64,000 bases of DNA, from positions 1,542,501 through 1,606,500 of the forward strand of contig NZ_CP013661.2 in NCBI RefSeq assembly GCF_001465835.2, written 5' to 3'. Below, one piece after another: positions 1-8,485 of the stretch (position 1 is the first letter of the stretch; the number at the start of each line of letters is the position of its first letter). Made by a program: the position numbers and the translations under genes. The DNA is from Planococcus kocurii (GTDB lineage Bacteria > Bacillota > Bacilli > Bacillales_A > Planococcaceae). Under the pieces are notes generated by a model. The model saw nothing but the letters and a program-made list of their open reading frames with translations. It was not told the origin of the DNA and ran no database searches.

Positions 1-696
1 TTGTTTTGACATCTTGATGCCTTTTTCAAATTCGTATTTCTGATAAATGTAGTCTAGGATAGATAAACTCAGCAGGATCAGTCCTGCAATCAAGCCCATT
101 TGGAAAACCAATGAACCGATAAAAGAAAACGAATAGCCAATGCTTTTTTGTGACAGCGTAAATAACTCATCTTTGCCTACCCACAATACGCCAAATGCAG
201 CGCCGCCGATAATGCCGATTTTCAAAAGGGACTTCCCTAACTCGACTAAAGCGCGCATTGAAAATATTCGCTTTGCCCCTTTGATTGGATCTAGTCGTTC
301 AAACTTGGCCATGATGGGGTCTGATGTGAAAATAACACCCACTTGGATAAAGTTTCCGAGAAAGCCGAAGACCATACCGACGAGCATGATAGGCAGCATC
401 AACAAAAAGGCATTCATGGCCATCTGCTCAAACAAGGTACGAATGGTGGCCGGTGTTATTTCCCAGGAAATATATTGCGTAAAGTGAATCCGGTAAATAG
501 CTAAAATTCGGTCCATCATCCAGCCACCGAGCGAATTCAGCAGCACAATCCCCCCGATAATAATCATGGCAGCTGCGACTTCCGGGCTTTTGGCTACTTG
601 GCCCTTCCGCTTGGATTCTTGCCTTTTTTGCGGTGTCGCTTTTTCAGTTTTCTCACCCGCAAAAAATTGCAAATCCAAGGGATATCTAGTTGCCAC
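1..696 (-). CDS. flhB: FlhB, flagellar export switch protein (partial)
   Basis: This is the N-terminal 232 residues of FlhB, the export-gate component that switches the flagellar type III secretion system from rod/hook to filament substrates. The product opens with the family signature region LQFFAGEKTEKATPQKR and has four hydrophobic segments. The GTG start at 696 lies directly after the fliR stop, with an AGGAGG ribosome binding site 7 bases upstream; no ATG is better placed. The C-terminal cytoplasmic domain with the autocleavage NPTH site lies beyond the left edge, so autocleavage cannot be judged. Confidence 0.93.
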   Translation of the reverse strand, partial: MATRYPLDLQFFAGEKTEKATPQKRQESKRKGQVAKSPEVAAAMIIIGGIVLLNSLGGWMMDRILAIYRIHFTQYISWEITPATIRTLFEQMAMNAFLLMLPIMLVGMVFGFLGNFIQVGVIFTSDPIMAKFERLDPIKGAKRIFSMRALVELGKSLLKIGIIGGAAFGVLWVGKDELFTLSQKSIGYSFSFIGSLVFQMGLIAGLILLSLSILDYIYQKYEFEKGIKMSKQ

Positions 697-1476
697 TTAC
701 GTTCCTCCTAACAAACGAATCAGTTGAGCCATACTCACCAAGAGTTTCTCAAAGAGAACCTGCAGGATATAGAAAAACACGGGCATGGTTAGAAAAAGCA
801 TGATAAAACCGACAAAAATTTTCAACGGCAACCCGACAGCGAATATATTCAGCTGAGGCACCGTTTTCGCCAAAATACCAAGGGCAATATCCACTAAAAA
901 CAAAGCGCCAACGATTGGCAAGGCAATTTGCAACGCAATCAAGAACATTTCTGCAAACAAGCCCGTCATAAATTGTGCGATGTCTTCAGCTTTCACCGAA
1001 ATAGCTAATCGCTCTACCGGAAACACGCGCAGGCTTTGCATCACACCGTCTAACATCAAATGATGACCATTTACAGTTAACAAGAACAACAACGCCATCA
1101 TGTACTTGAAATGACCGATAATCGGCACTTGCGCACCGGTTTGTGGATCCAGCACGTTGGCCATCGAAAAGCCCATTTGAAAATCAATAAAAGCGCCTGC
1201 AATTTGAACCGTGTACAACACGAGAGCTGCAGTGAAGCCGAGTGCCAAACCCGTCGCCAGCTCTTTAATAATTAACAAAAGATACGTCGAGTCCAAAAGA
1301 ATCGTTTCGCCCATAGGCAAGGTCGACACAGCGACAAACGCTAAAAATGCTGCGATGCCTACTTTGAATTGAGCGGGCACCCCTCGCATTGAGAAAATAG
1401 GAGCAATTAGAAAAAAACTAGTTAAACGGACGAGCATGAGTAAAAAATAAGGCAAGATATCAAAAATTTTGTCCAT
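697..1476 (-). CDS. fliR: FliR, flagellar export gate membrane protein
   Basis: FliR is 259 residues long and strongly hydrophobic, with about six membrane segments; it forms the FliPQR export gate in the centre of the basal body. The N-terminal part, including the PYFLLMLVRLTSFFLIAPIF stretch and the later DFQMGFSMANVLDPQ motif, is typical of the family. It starts 6 bases after the fliQ stop and abuts flhB, as expected for translationally coupled export genes. Length matches the Bacillus protein. Confidence 0.95.
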   Translation of the reverse strand: MDKIFDILPYFLLMLVRLTSFFLIAPIFSMRGVPAQFKVGIAAFLAFVAVSTLPMGETILLDSTYLLLIIKELATGLALGFTAALVLYTVQIAGAFIDFQMGFSMANVLDPQTGAQVPIIGHFKYMMALLFLLTVNGHHLMLDGVMQSLRVFPVERLAISVKAEDIAQFMTGLFAEMFLIALQIALPIVGALFLVDIALGILAKTVPQLNIFAVGLPLKIFVGFIMLFLTMPVFFYILQVLFEKLLVSMAQLIRLLGGT

Positions 1477-1482
1477 GTCCGT

Positions 1483-1752
1483 TTACCCGATAATTCTTGG
1501 CAGCTGCTCAAACAAGTCCCGTGTGTAATCTAGCAACAAGGTCAACATCCACGGGCCAAAGACCACGAGCGAGATAAAGACCGCCAGTATTTTCGGGATA
1601 AACGCTAAGGTTTGTTCTTGAATTTGTGTCATCGCTTGGAACACGCTGACCAATAATCCAACAGCTAACGCAATGAGCAGCATTGGAGCGGATATAAGAA
1701 TCACTGTAAAAATTGATTGTTCCGCTAGTTTGATCACCATATCTGGAGTCAT
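1483..1752 (-). CDS. fliQ: FliQ, flagellar export gate membrane protein
   Basis: FliQ has 89 residues with two membrane helices and is part of the FliPQR gate. I chose the ATG at 1752 (MTPDMVIKLAEQ), not the upstream in-frame start at 1773. The downstream ATG has a GAAAGGAAG ribosome binding site at 7 bases, gives the usual family length and leaves the fliP stop just upstream. The P-x-x-V/A-I-x-L-A-x-Q-x-I N-terminus is typical. The gene sits in the conserved fliP-fliQ-fliR order. Confidence 0.94.
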   Translation of the reverse strand: MTPDMVIKLAEQSIFTVILISAPMLLIALAVGLLVSVFQAMTQIQEQTLAFIPKILAVFISLVVFGPWMLTLLLDYTRDLFEQLPRIIG

Positions 1753-1769
1753 TCGTATTCTTCCTTTCG

Positions 1770-2459
1770 TCAAAAGCTGACCAGCAGCGATTCGATTATT
1801 AAGTACCAGCCATCGACCAACACAAATAGCAATATTTTAAACGGTAACGATATCATGACTGGCGGCAGCATCATCATCCCCATTGCCATCAACGTACTGG
1901 CGACAACCATATCAATGATTAAGAAAGGAATAAAAATAACAAACCCAATTTGAAAAGCAGTTTTCATCTCACTAATAGCAAATGCCGGAACCAATGAAGT
2001 TAGCGGAATCTCTTCAATGCTGTCAGGTTTTTCTAGCTCCGCGTATTTAAAAAACAAAGCCAAATCTTTTTCTCTTGTATTTTTTGCCATAAATTCTTTT
2101 AATGGCACAATAGCGGTATCCAGTGCTTCTTGTTGCGCCATGTCGCCATCTAAATACGGTTGAAGTGCAGTTTCATTCATTTCTACTACGATAGGAGACA
2201 TGACAAAAAATGTTAGAAATAGTGCCAAGCCAACCAATACTTGGTTCGGTGGCATCGACTGTGTACCGAGTCCAGTTCGCACGAATGACAAAACGATGAT
2301 GATCCGCGTAAAACTAGTCATCATAATTAGAATTCCTGGAGCTAAAGACAAAATCGTTAGCAGGAAGAATAATTGAAGCGTTGTTGAGACATCTTCAGGG
2401 GACTCTGCGCCAAAATCAATGCCCGGAATATTAATAGCAGATAAGATTTCCGGAATCAT
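1770..2459 (-). CDS. fliP: FliP, flagellar export gate protein
   Basis: FliP is 229 residues and the best conserved part of the export gate. It shows the family signatures MMTSFTRIIIVLSFVR (about residues 46-61), TQSMPPNQVLVGLALFLT, and the C-terminal FLIIDMVVASTLMAMGMMMLPP block, within about four membrane helices. The N-terminal segment before the first helix is short, so there is no long cleaved signal peptide like that of enteric FliP. The start overlaps the fliO stop by 4 bases (ATGA), which implies coupled translation. Confidence 0.96.
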   Translation of the reverse strand: MIPEILSAINIPGIDFGAESPEDVSTTLQLFFLLTILSLAPGILIMMTSFTRIIIVLSFVRTGLGTQSMPPNQVLVGLALFLTFFVMSPIVVEMNETALQPYLDGDMAQQEALDTAIVPLKEFMAKNTREKDLALFFKYAELEKPDSIEEIPLTSLVPAFAISEMKTAFQIGFVIFIPFLIIDMVVASTLMAMGMMMLPPVMISLPFKILLFVLVDGWYLIIESLLVSF

Positions 2460-3130
2460 AGCGGACGTCCTTCCTTGTCTTGCGTTTCTTTTTCAAACTC
2501 ATCTTCAAGCGCTTGTTGTTGGGCTTTTTGTTTGTTTAAGCTTTGCTTAAATAACTGATCAAAGCCATTTTTTTGCGCTTTTTTTGAAAAACCTTCCATC
2601 TTTTTCTTTGTTAAATCAAACAAGTTTTTCGATAATGCGGGTTGTTGCTGCTCAAAGTCTTTTTCAATGTTGTTAATTTCCATCGCATCTGAAAATTCCT
2701 TGATGAGCGTTACTTCATCACCCACGCCAAGTAAGTACATCTGGCTGCCAATTTTCACCACTTGCAGCGACTTGTTATTGCCCAGCGGCGTACCACCCAT
2801 CAGTTTAACGGCTTGGTTCGGTTGCAGGTTTTTCTGACGTGCCGCTAAAAACTTAATAAGTCCATAAATCATCACCACAATCAACAACGTATAAAAGATT
2901 AATTGAACAATAATACCGGCTAAGCTTTTTTCTTCTACCGGTGCTCTTTCTACATCATCAACGGGTGTTTTTTCTACCGGATCTTCATTATTTAGCCATT
3001 CCACCACATTCGGACTGGCTTGAACAGCTAGTGGTACCGACATTGCGCTCAAAAACAACAGCGCTAAGAGCAATGGCATCCACATATAACTTGACTTAGG
3101 CACTCTTAGTAAACTCCTTTTATCCATCAT
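2456..3130 (-). CDS. fliO: FliO/FliZ, flagellar biosynthesis accessory protein
   Basis: This 224-residue protein has a hydrophobic N-terminal signal-like segment (about residues 18-37), a short acidic/proline linker, a membrane helix at about 75-95, then the FliO domain with the VKLMGGTPLGNNKSLQVVKIG core. FliO assists assembly of FliP into the export gate. The C-terminus is charged and glutamine-rich (about 165-224) and looks disordered. Its position between fliY and fliP is the Bacillus arrangement, where it is also called FliZ. Confidence 0.88.
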   Translation of the reverse strand: MMDKRSLLRVPKSSYMWMPLLLALLFLSAMSVPLAVQASPNVVEWLNNEDPVEKTPVDDVERAPVEEKSLAGIIVQLIFYTLLIVVMIYGLIKFLAARQKNLQPNQAVKLMGGTPLGNNKSLQVVKIGSQMYLLGVGDEVTLIKEFSDAMEINNIEKDFEQQQPALSKNLFDLTKKKMEGFSKKAQKNGFDQLFKQSLNKQKAQQQALEDEFEKETQDKEGRPL

Positions 3131-4089
3131 TAACGTAGTTTTGAGATGCGTTCAGCTGTGCTCAATACATCTGTTACCCGGACACCGAAGTTCTCATCAA
3201 TGACAACTACTTCTCCAACTGCAATCAATTTATTATTGATTAAGATATCAACGGGTTCTCCTGCTAATTTATCCAATTCAATAATAGACCCTTGCGAGAT
3301 TTCCAGTATTTCCTTGACCACTCGTTTTGTACGGCCTAGCTCCACAGTGACTTGGAGCGGAATATCCAATAACATATTCAAATTATTCGGTGCAGATGGC
3401 GCTGTTTCCGTATTGTCGAAGCTTGAAAACTGAACATTTTGTACGGTCGGTGTTGCTTGAGCCTGCTCATTTAGCCCATCATCTGATTGCTTTGGCATTT
3501 CACTTGTCTCCTTTAGTTCTTGCGGATTAAACGGTGCCGTTAAAATCTCCACCAAGGTTTTTGCAAGTGGTAGAGGCAAACATAAACAAAAACGGATGTT
3601 TTGCTTTCCGCTAACATTCAACTGAAATTCCGACTCTGTAAACCACTGCTCTTTCGTAAAGTTAGCTAACGAAAATTCACCCGTTTGGTCCACAACGTCC
3701 ATACCCGACAAAGAGTAAGCAAGTTCTTTTTCTAACAGCGCTGACATCGACTGTGCCACTGAATCAAACATTTTACTAACCAACTCTTGAACCGCTTGAA
3801 ATTCTGTTTGGTCCTCTGTAGTCTTTAATGCAGCATCCATGTCCTTTTTAGAAACAGCAAGAACCTGCATTCCGCTAGCTGAACCCGTATATTCACCAAG
3901 CGCCACATAAAACGGTGCGCCGATAGAACCAAATACAGCATCTCGACTGGTCACAGTTAGCGTTGGAGAAGTGACAAAAACCTGTTCTGCAAGCAACGAC
4001 GTGAGTAAAGCAGCCGAACCTCCTAGAGACGTGTTCAATAATTCGATGATAGCTTCTGTCTCTGTTTTTGATAATGCGTTTTCAGGCAT
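3130..4089 (-). CDS. fliY: FliY, flagellar motor switch phosphatase (CheC-FliN fusion)
   Basis: FliY is the Gram-positive switch protein that joins a CheC-like CheY-P phosphatase region to a C-terminal FliN/SpoA domain ([16 protein letters not shown] onward). The first phosphatase-type E-x-x-N motif is visible (ELLN in the first helix). At the second equivalent position I see ELVS, so one active site may be lost. I prefer the ATG at 4089, preceded by AGGAGG at 7 bases. An upstream ATG at 4161 with AAGGAG inside fliM would add 24 non-conserved residues and is the alternative. It acts at the C-ring to end the CheY-P signal. Confidence 0.9.
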   Translation of the reverse strand: MPENALSKTETEAIIELLNTSLGGSAALLTSLLAEQVFVTSPTLTVTSRDAVFGSIGAPFYVALGEYTGSASGMQVLAVSKKDMDAALKTTEDQTEFQAVQELVSKMFDSVAQSMSALLEKELAYSLSGMDVVDQTGEFSLANFTKEQWFTESEFQLNVSGKQNIRFCLCLPLPLAKTLVEILTAPFNPQELKETSEMPKQSDDGLNEQAQATPTVQNVQFSSFDNTETAPSAPNNLNMLLDIPLQVTVELGRTKRVVKEILEISQGSIIELDKLAGEPVDILINNKLIAVGEVVVIDENFGVRVTDVLSTAERISKLR

Positions 4090-4150
4090 CGCCTTTCCTC
4101 CTGTCTTCTGGTAATCCGAAGAATTTTTACGTTCTTCTGGAGAATGATGA

Positions 4151-5134
4151 TTAGTCGTCATCAAATTGAACTCCTTGAATCGATAGTTCTGTTACCTGTA
4201 CAGCCATCCGACCTTTTGAAACACCAGGTTGGGCATAAAATTTTAATTTGTTGTCTACTTGAAGCGTGACAGGTGACTCGTAAGATTCGTCCAAACGAAT
4301 GACATCGCCATTTTTCAGGTTCAGGAAATCTCCAAGTTCGATCGTTGATTTTCCCAGTACCGCTTTGATTTCCATTTTGGTGCTTTGCAGCTTTTCTTCT
4401 AACGCTTCCATTTCATGTGTTTCAACAGCCTTTTTTTGGTTTGCCAGCCAATGTTTCGCTGACAGCTTCGGCAAAATTTGCTCGAGCACTGTGTGAGGCA
4501 AACAGATATTGATGATGCCTTCTGCGTGTCCAATTTTTGTTTGCAACTTGATTAAAATGACCGTTTCGTTTGGAGGAGAAGTGGTTAGGAATTGTGAATT
4601 CACTTCAATCTCTCTGAGTTCTGGAGACAGTTTCACTACAGATGACCAGGCTTCTTCAAAACAATCCAGTGATTTTGAAAACACCCGTTCAATGACGCTG
4701 ATTTCAATTTCAGTCAACTCACTGTCCTTCTGCAAGAGATTGCCTTGCCCGCCCAGTAGCCGGTCAAACATGACATATACCACCTCTGGAGAAAAATCCA
4801 TCACCATGCTGCCCTGTAGCGGTGTTGCTTCAAAAACACCCAACATCGATTTTTTTTGGACATTTCGAACAAATTCTTGATAAGAAACCTCTTCAACTTT
4901 TTCAACGGTCACTTGAACAAATGTTCGAAGCTGTGCCGAGAAATAAGAAGTCAACAAGCGCGAAAAATTCTCATGGATACGCGATAAGGTACGGATTTGA
5001 TCTTGTGAAAAACGTAACGCTTTCTTGAAATCATATGCTTGAACATTTCTTTTTTTATCAATCACTTTCGGTTCTTGATTGCCCATTGCCGAAAGGATGG
5101 TTTCGATATTTTCATTTGATAAAACGTCTGTCAA
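4151..5134 (-). CDS. fliM: FliM, flagellar motor switch protein
   Basis: FliM is 327 residues, a normal length. It starts with the short conserved CheY-P binding peptide ([17 protein letters not shown]; classical LSQxEIDxLL is only partly matched), followed by the CheC-like middle domain beginning [17 protein letters not shown], and ends in a SpoA/FliN-like domain ([23 protein letters not shown]). It forms the C-ring with FliG and FliY and receives CheY-P. In one reading frame choice fliY overlaps its 3' end, suggesting coupling. Confidence 0.96.
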   Translation of the reverse strand: MTDVLSNENIETILSAMGNQEPKVIDKKRNVQAYDFKKALRFSQDQIRTLSRIHENFSRLLTSYFSAQLRTFVQVTVEKVEEVSYQEFVRNVQKKSMLGVFEATPLQGSMVMDFSPEVVYVMFDRLLGGQGNLLQKDSELTEIEISVIERVFSKSLDCFEEAWSSVVKLSPELREIEVNSQFLTTSPPNETVILIKLQTKIGHAEGIINICLPHTVLEQILPKLSAKHWLANQKKAVETHEMEALEEKLQSTKMEIKAVLGKSTIELGDFLNLKNGDVIRLDESYESPVTLQVDNKLKFYAQPGVSKGRMAVQVTELSIQGVQFDDD

Positions 5135-5147
5135 CTTGATTGCCTCC

Positions 5148-5363
5148 TCATTCGTCTAGGTTCGGCTCATGCAAACGAGGTAAAATGTTCAGCTTCCGGT
5201 AATAATCGGTTACTTTGTCCATAACTTCCTCTACAGTTTCCAGTACATGGACTTTCTTACCGGTTGTTAACGTCACCACTGTATCCGGTGTCGATTCTAG
5301 TCGCTCGATATAGATTGCGTTTAATACGATAGATGAACGGTTTAACCTAGTTAAGTTAATCAT
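5148..5363 (-). CDS. flbD: FlbD family flagellar protein
   Basis: This small 71-residue protein begins MINLTRLNRSSIVLNAIYIE and contains the family TTGKKVHVLETVEEV core, followed by a helix with LPRLHEP. FlbD-type proteins sit between the hook gene and fliL/fliM in Bacillus operons; their function is not well defined in Gram-positives. There is no membrane segment. The gene is 23 bases from flgE upstream and 13 bases from fliM downstream. Confidence 0.88.
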   Translation of the reverse strand: MINLTRLNRSSIVLNAIYIERLESTPDTVVTLTTGKKVHVLETVEEVMDKVTDYYRKLNILPRLHEPNLDE

Positions 5364-5386
5364 TTCGATGGACTAAGCTCCTTCCA

Positions 5387-6175
5387 TTAACGTTTTAGGT
5401 TCATAATTTCCTGTAAAATTTCATCAGAAGTGGTAATGGTTTTTGAGTTAGCTTGGAATCCGCGTTGCGCTATAATCATTTCCGTAAACTCTTCCGTTAG
5501 GTCAACGTTGGACATTTCGAGCATGCCAGAACCGATTTCTGTTTTAGCGGCTGTAGCTGTTTGTAAAACTAAACCACCCGCACTCGCTATTTCCGTCATC
5601 TCGTATAGTGAGCCACCAAACTTGCGAAGACCTGAAGGATTTTCAGGTTTTGATACGCCGATAGAAGAAATAGTTGTTTCATTACCGTTTGCCGCTTTAC
5701 CAATCACTTCACCCAATCGATTAATACTAAATGATTCATAGGTTTTCGCATCAATGTTAATCGCGTTTCCGGCATTGTTCAAAACCTTATACCCTTGAGC
5801 TGTTACTAAGTCGCCTGCAGCTGTTACCGTGAAATTTCCTGCACGCGTTAAGTATCGTCCTGCCGTACCAGTAGCTTCTGGGTCTTGCACAACGAAAAAG
5901 CCGTCTCCCATAATGGCAAGATCAGTTCCCACCCCCGTAGACATTAATGAACCTGCATTGTGATTGACGTTGATGGAAGAAGTTACCGAACCTAGACCCA
6001 CTTGCATCGGATTCGCACCACTACTCGACATATTCTGGCTTAACAAATCTTGAAAATTAATGGTGCTTTTTTTGTAGCCGACTGTATTAACGTTAGAAAT
6101 GTTATTCCCGATAACATCTAACTTTGTTTGGAAGTTTTTCATACCTGACACACCTGAGTACATTGAACGTAACAT
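5387..6175 (-). CDS. flgE: FlgE, flagellar hook protein (short Bacillus type)
   Basis: This 262-residue protein has the N-terminal rod/hook motif (MLRSMYSGVSGMKNFQTKLD, then GNNISNVNTVGYKKS) and a C-terminal helix with SNVDLTEEFTEMIIAQRGFQ. It lacks the large variable inserts of enteric FlgE, as does the Bacillus subtilis hook protein once called FlgG. The gene follows fliK (length control) and flgD (hook cap) directly, the context of a hook subunit. The rod proteins FlgB/FlgC and the FlhO/FlhP pair are encoded elsewhere in the window, so a distal-rod role is less likely. Confidence 0.92.
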   Translation of the reverse strand: MLRSMYSGVSGMKNFQTKLDVIGNNISNVNTVGYKKSTINFQDLLSQNMSSSGANPMQVGLGSVTSSINVNHNAGSLMSTGVGTDLAIMGDGFFVVQDPEATGTAGRYLTRAGNFTVTAAGDLVTAQGYKVLNNAGNAINIDAKTYESFSINRLGEVIGKAANGNETTISSIGVSKPENPSGLRKFGGSLYEMTEIASAGGLVLQTATAAKTEIGSGMLEMSNVDLTEEFTEMIIAQRGFQANSKTITTSDEILQEIMNLKR

Positions 6176-6217
6176 TTAATTTTCCCCTTTCAAGAACCGC
6201 GTTTCATCCACCATGGA

Positions 6218-6673
6218 TTACACAGTTTCTTGTTTATTAGCTGGTGCTGTCGTTTTTTCAATATGAATGATTGAGTTGATTGGCACTTTTACATCTGATC
6301 CTTCAAGCTCTGCCATTACTTCTCCGTTTTTACTGGACAAGGCTTTGACAATTCCTTCACCTGACGCTGTTTCGGACTGCCACTTAACCGATGTTCCGAT
6401 TAAATGCGCATAATCTGCCAATGACGAATTTCCTTGATTGTTGACGAATTGCGTCATCGTTTTATTTAGATTGGTCAATTGTTCGAGGCTTGTAAATTGA
6501 GCCATTTGGCCAATAAATTCGGTGTCCTTTAACGGCTCCATCGGATCTTGGTGTTGCATTTGAGTCACTAGAATTTTAAGGAATGCATCTTGTCCAAGTG
6601 CATTTGTTGGTGCCGTCTTGGCCACTGGCGCTGCGGCAGTAGCCGCTCCCGTTGTCGCTGTCGAAATGTTCAT
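6218..6673 (-). CDS. flgD: FlgD, hook capping protein
   Basis: FlgD (151 residues) caps the growing hook. The N-terminal alanine/threonine-rich secretion region is followed by the family block AFLKILVTQMQHQDPMEPLKD and EFIGQMAQFTSLEQLTNLN (about residues 30-72). The C-terminal Ig-like/FNIII half found in enteric FlgD is missing, as in other Bacillus short forms. It lies between fliK and flgE. Confidence 0.95.
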   Translation of the reverse strand: MNISTATTGAATAAAPVAKTAPTNALGQDAFLKILVTQMQHQDPMEPLKDTEFIGQMAQFTSLEQLTNLNKTMTQFVNNQGNSSLADYAHLIGTSVKWQSETASGEGIVKALSSKNGEVMAELEGSDVKVPINSIIHIEKTTAPANKQETV

Positions 6674-6689
6674 CCAAACACCCTTTCTT

Positions 6690-8009
6690 CTATACGGTGT
6701 AATCTACTTTTGGTAAGCCTTCAGGCAATCGCTTTGTTGTTTCTTTAACTACGTCTTCTTCAGACTGAAAATAGCTATGACCACTACGCGAATTTTTACT
6801 TTGTTGTTGCGTAAACCGCTGTTCTGCATGAGGTTGTTGCTGATTAAAAGGCTGCTGTGGGCTTTGTTCGAGCACTTCAATTTTTTCAACTTCCACACCC
6901 TGTTGAATCAATGAAGTTCTCAACTGATTTAGCTGAAGTTCAATCGCTTCTTTTGCCATCGGTGTGCTTGCCATAATTTGAGCGGCTAGCTTGCCATTGG
7001 TTGATGTCAATAAGATTTCAAGGTGTCCCAAATGTTCCGGGAAAATATTAACACGCATTTTCATACCTTCTTGGCCGTCGACTAAGCGCATTGAATTTTT
7101 CAACATCCCGCCGAGGTCTTCTAGAAGATTGGGTAAACGTACTAATGGAACTGGCTGTAGACTGGCTTCTGCTTTTACAAGAGTCCCGGCAACCTTTCCA
7201 GCATCTGCTGTCATCGTTAAAGGCTGCGCAGCTAGATCTGGAGTCGCTTTCACTTCTATGGATTCTTTGGGAGTTTGAAGTTCTTCTCCACTTTGGAGCT
7301 TCGGAACAACCTTCCCTTCTCCTGCTTCAAGTTCTTTTAACGCCTCTTGCATTTCAACAGACACCTTAGAACTGTTGCTCACTGGCTTCAGTAATTCACC
7401 AACAAGTGTGGGAATATCCTTTACCGCACGACTTTCTTCACTAGACGCTATAACCGGCTTTAGTTGAAGACTCGTAGTGATTAGGGCTTGTTGTTTTTCA
7501 AGCATCCCCAACAAATCATCGAGTTGTTTAGAAAGTTGTGTTAGGCCATTAACGCTTGTCTTATTCGCTTTTCCTTCTACCTCGTTCAGCATCAGGGATT
7601 TCACAGTTTCTCCAGCTGATTGTTCGACTAAAATTTGGAGCTGCTGTTGTATTTTCTGAAGCAGTGGAACGAGTTGACTAGGATCTTCTGATGCATTCGC
7701 AGCTACCTGACCGGGCGCTGCCAAACCAGTTGGCTTGTTGTCAGCCTGCAGTTGCTGCAACTGCAGAATGGCGTATTGAATTTCCTGCTGCTCAGTTGTT
7801 GGCTCTTCAACTAGTAGTTCTTGTAAAGACGCTAGCACAGATTCCACGTTTTCCAACAGGTTTTCTGTAGGTGCTTGTGGTTCGCTAACAGGTGGAAGTG
7901 CCAATGATTCCAGTAAAGAAGCAAATGCCGCTTGATTCACAACAGGTTTCGAAGTTGTTTTTGTGACAGGGCTAATGGTTTGTTGAAACGTCGGCTTTAA
8001 AGCTTCCAT
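6690..8009 (-). CDS. fliK: FliK, hook-length control protein
   Basis: FliK is 439 residues. It has a long, poorly conserved glutamine/leucine-rich region (residues 1-300) that serves as molecular ruler and export segment, and a conserved C-terminal substrate-switch domain (about 310-390). That domain contains GQEGMKMRVNIFPEHLGHLE and LNQLRTSLIQQGVEV. The extreme C-terminus is Q/H-rich and probably disordered. Only the C-terminal domain identifies it, but position between fliJ and flgD confirms it. Confidence 0.92.
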   Translation of the reverse strand: MEALKPTFQQTISPVTKTTSKPVVNQAAFASLLESLALPPVSEPQAPTENLLENVESVLASLQELLVEEPTTEQQEIQYAILQLQQLQADNKPTGLAAPGQVAANASEDPSQLVPLLQKIQQQLQILVEQSAGETVKSLMLNEVEGKANKTSVNGLTQLSKQLDDLLGMLEKQQALITTSLQLKPVIASSEESRAVKDIPTLVGELLKPVSNSSKVSVEMQEALKELEAGEGKVVPKLQSGEELQTPKESIEVKATPDLAAQPLTMTADAGKVAGTLVKAEASLQPVPLVRLPNLLEDLGGMLKNSMRLVDGQEGMKMRVNIFPEHLGHLEILLTSTNGKLAAQIMASTPMAKEAIELQLNQLRTSLIQQGVEVEKIEVLEQSPQQPFNQQQPHAEQRFTQQQSKNSRSGHSYFQSEEDVVKETTKRLPEGLPKVDYTV

Positions 8010-8013
8010 ACGT

Positions 8014-8484
8014 TCAAGTCCCTTCCGCCAAGTTATTTGCCTTAGCTAAGCGATAAAACCGCGTACTGGCCATTTCGTCAAAAAAGCTTTGTTCGGCCGC
8101 TTTGTTTTCTTCTTGGAAATGTGTTAACTTTTGTTGCTTTAAGTTTTCCCACGTTTTTTCTTCTTTCGCTTTTTCTTGCAATACACCTTGAGACGCTGAA
8201 ACTTTTTTCTGTAAATGTTCCAATTCTCTTTCGGAAGAAAGCGATTGACCTTGAAGCTGATAAATATAGTCTTCTAACATGCGAAGTTCTGAAATGTTGA
8301 CGCCACTTTGCTGTTTGGCATTTTTTAATAACTCAGCATCTGAGATTTTCTTTTGAATCATTCTTTTTTGCTGATGTCCTACTTCATGTTGTTTGATAGC
8401 TTCAGCCATTTGGATCTGCGCAAAGCCCTTTTCATTTTCTTTTAAATCCAATATCTTTTGAAATCGAAAGTTGAATTGTGTCAG
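8014..8484 (-). CDS. fliJ: FliJ, flagellar export chaperone (probable CTG start)
   Basis: FliJ (156 residues here) is a coiled-coil escort protein that couples the FliI ATPase to the export gate. Homology to Bacillus FliJ begins with QFNFRFQKILDLKENEK, and the only in-frame codon at that position with a ribosome binding site (GGAGG, 8 bases upstream, formed by the end of fliI) is CTG at 8484. In-frame GTG/TTG codons at 8523/8520 lie inside fliI without a good site and would add 13 residues foreign to the family. The rest is nearly all charged helix. Confidence 0.85.
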   Translation of the reverse strand: MTQFNFRFQKILDLKENEKGFAQIQMAEAIKQHEVGHQQKRMIQKKISDAELLKNAKQQSGVNISELRMLEDYIYQLQGQSLSSERELEHLQKKVSASQGVLQEKAKEEKTWENLKQQKLTHFQEENKAAEQSFFDEMASTRFYRLAKANNLAEGT

Positions 8485-8485
8485 T

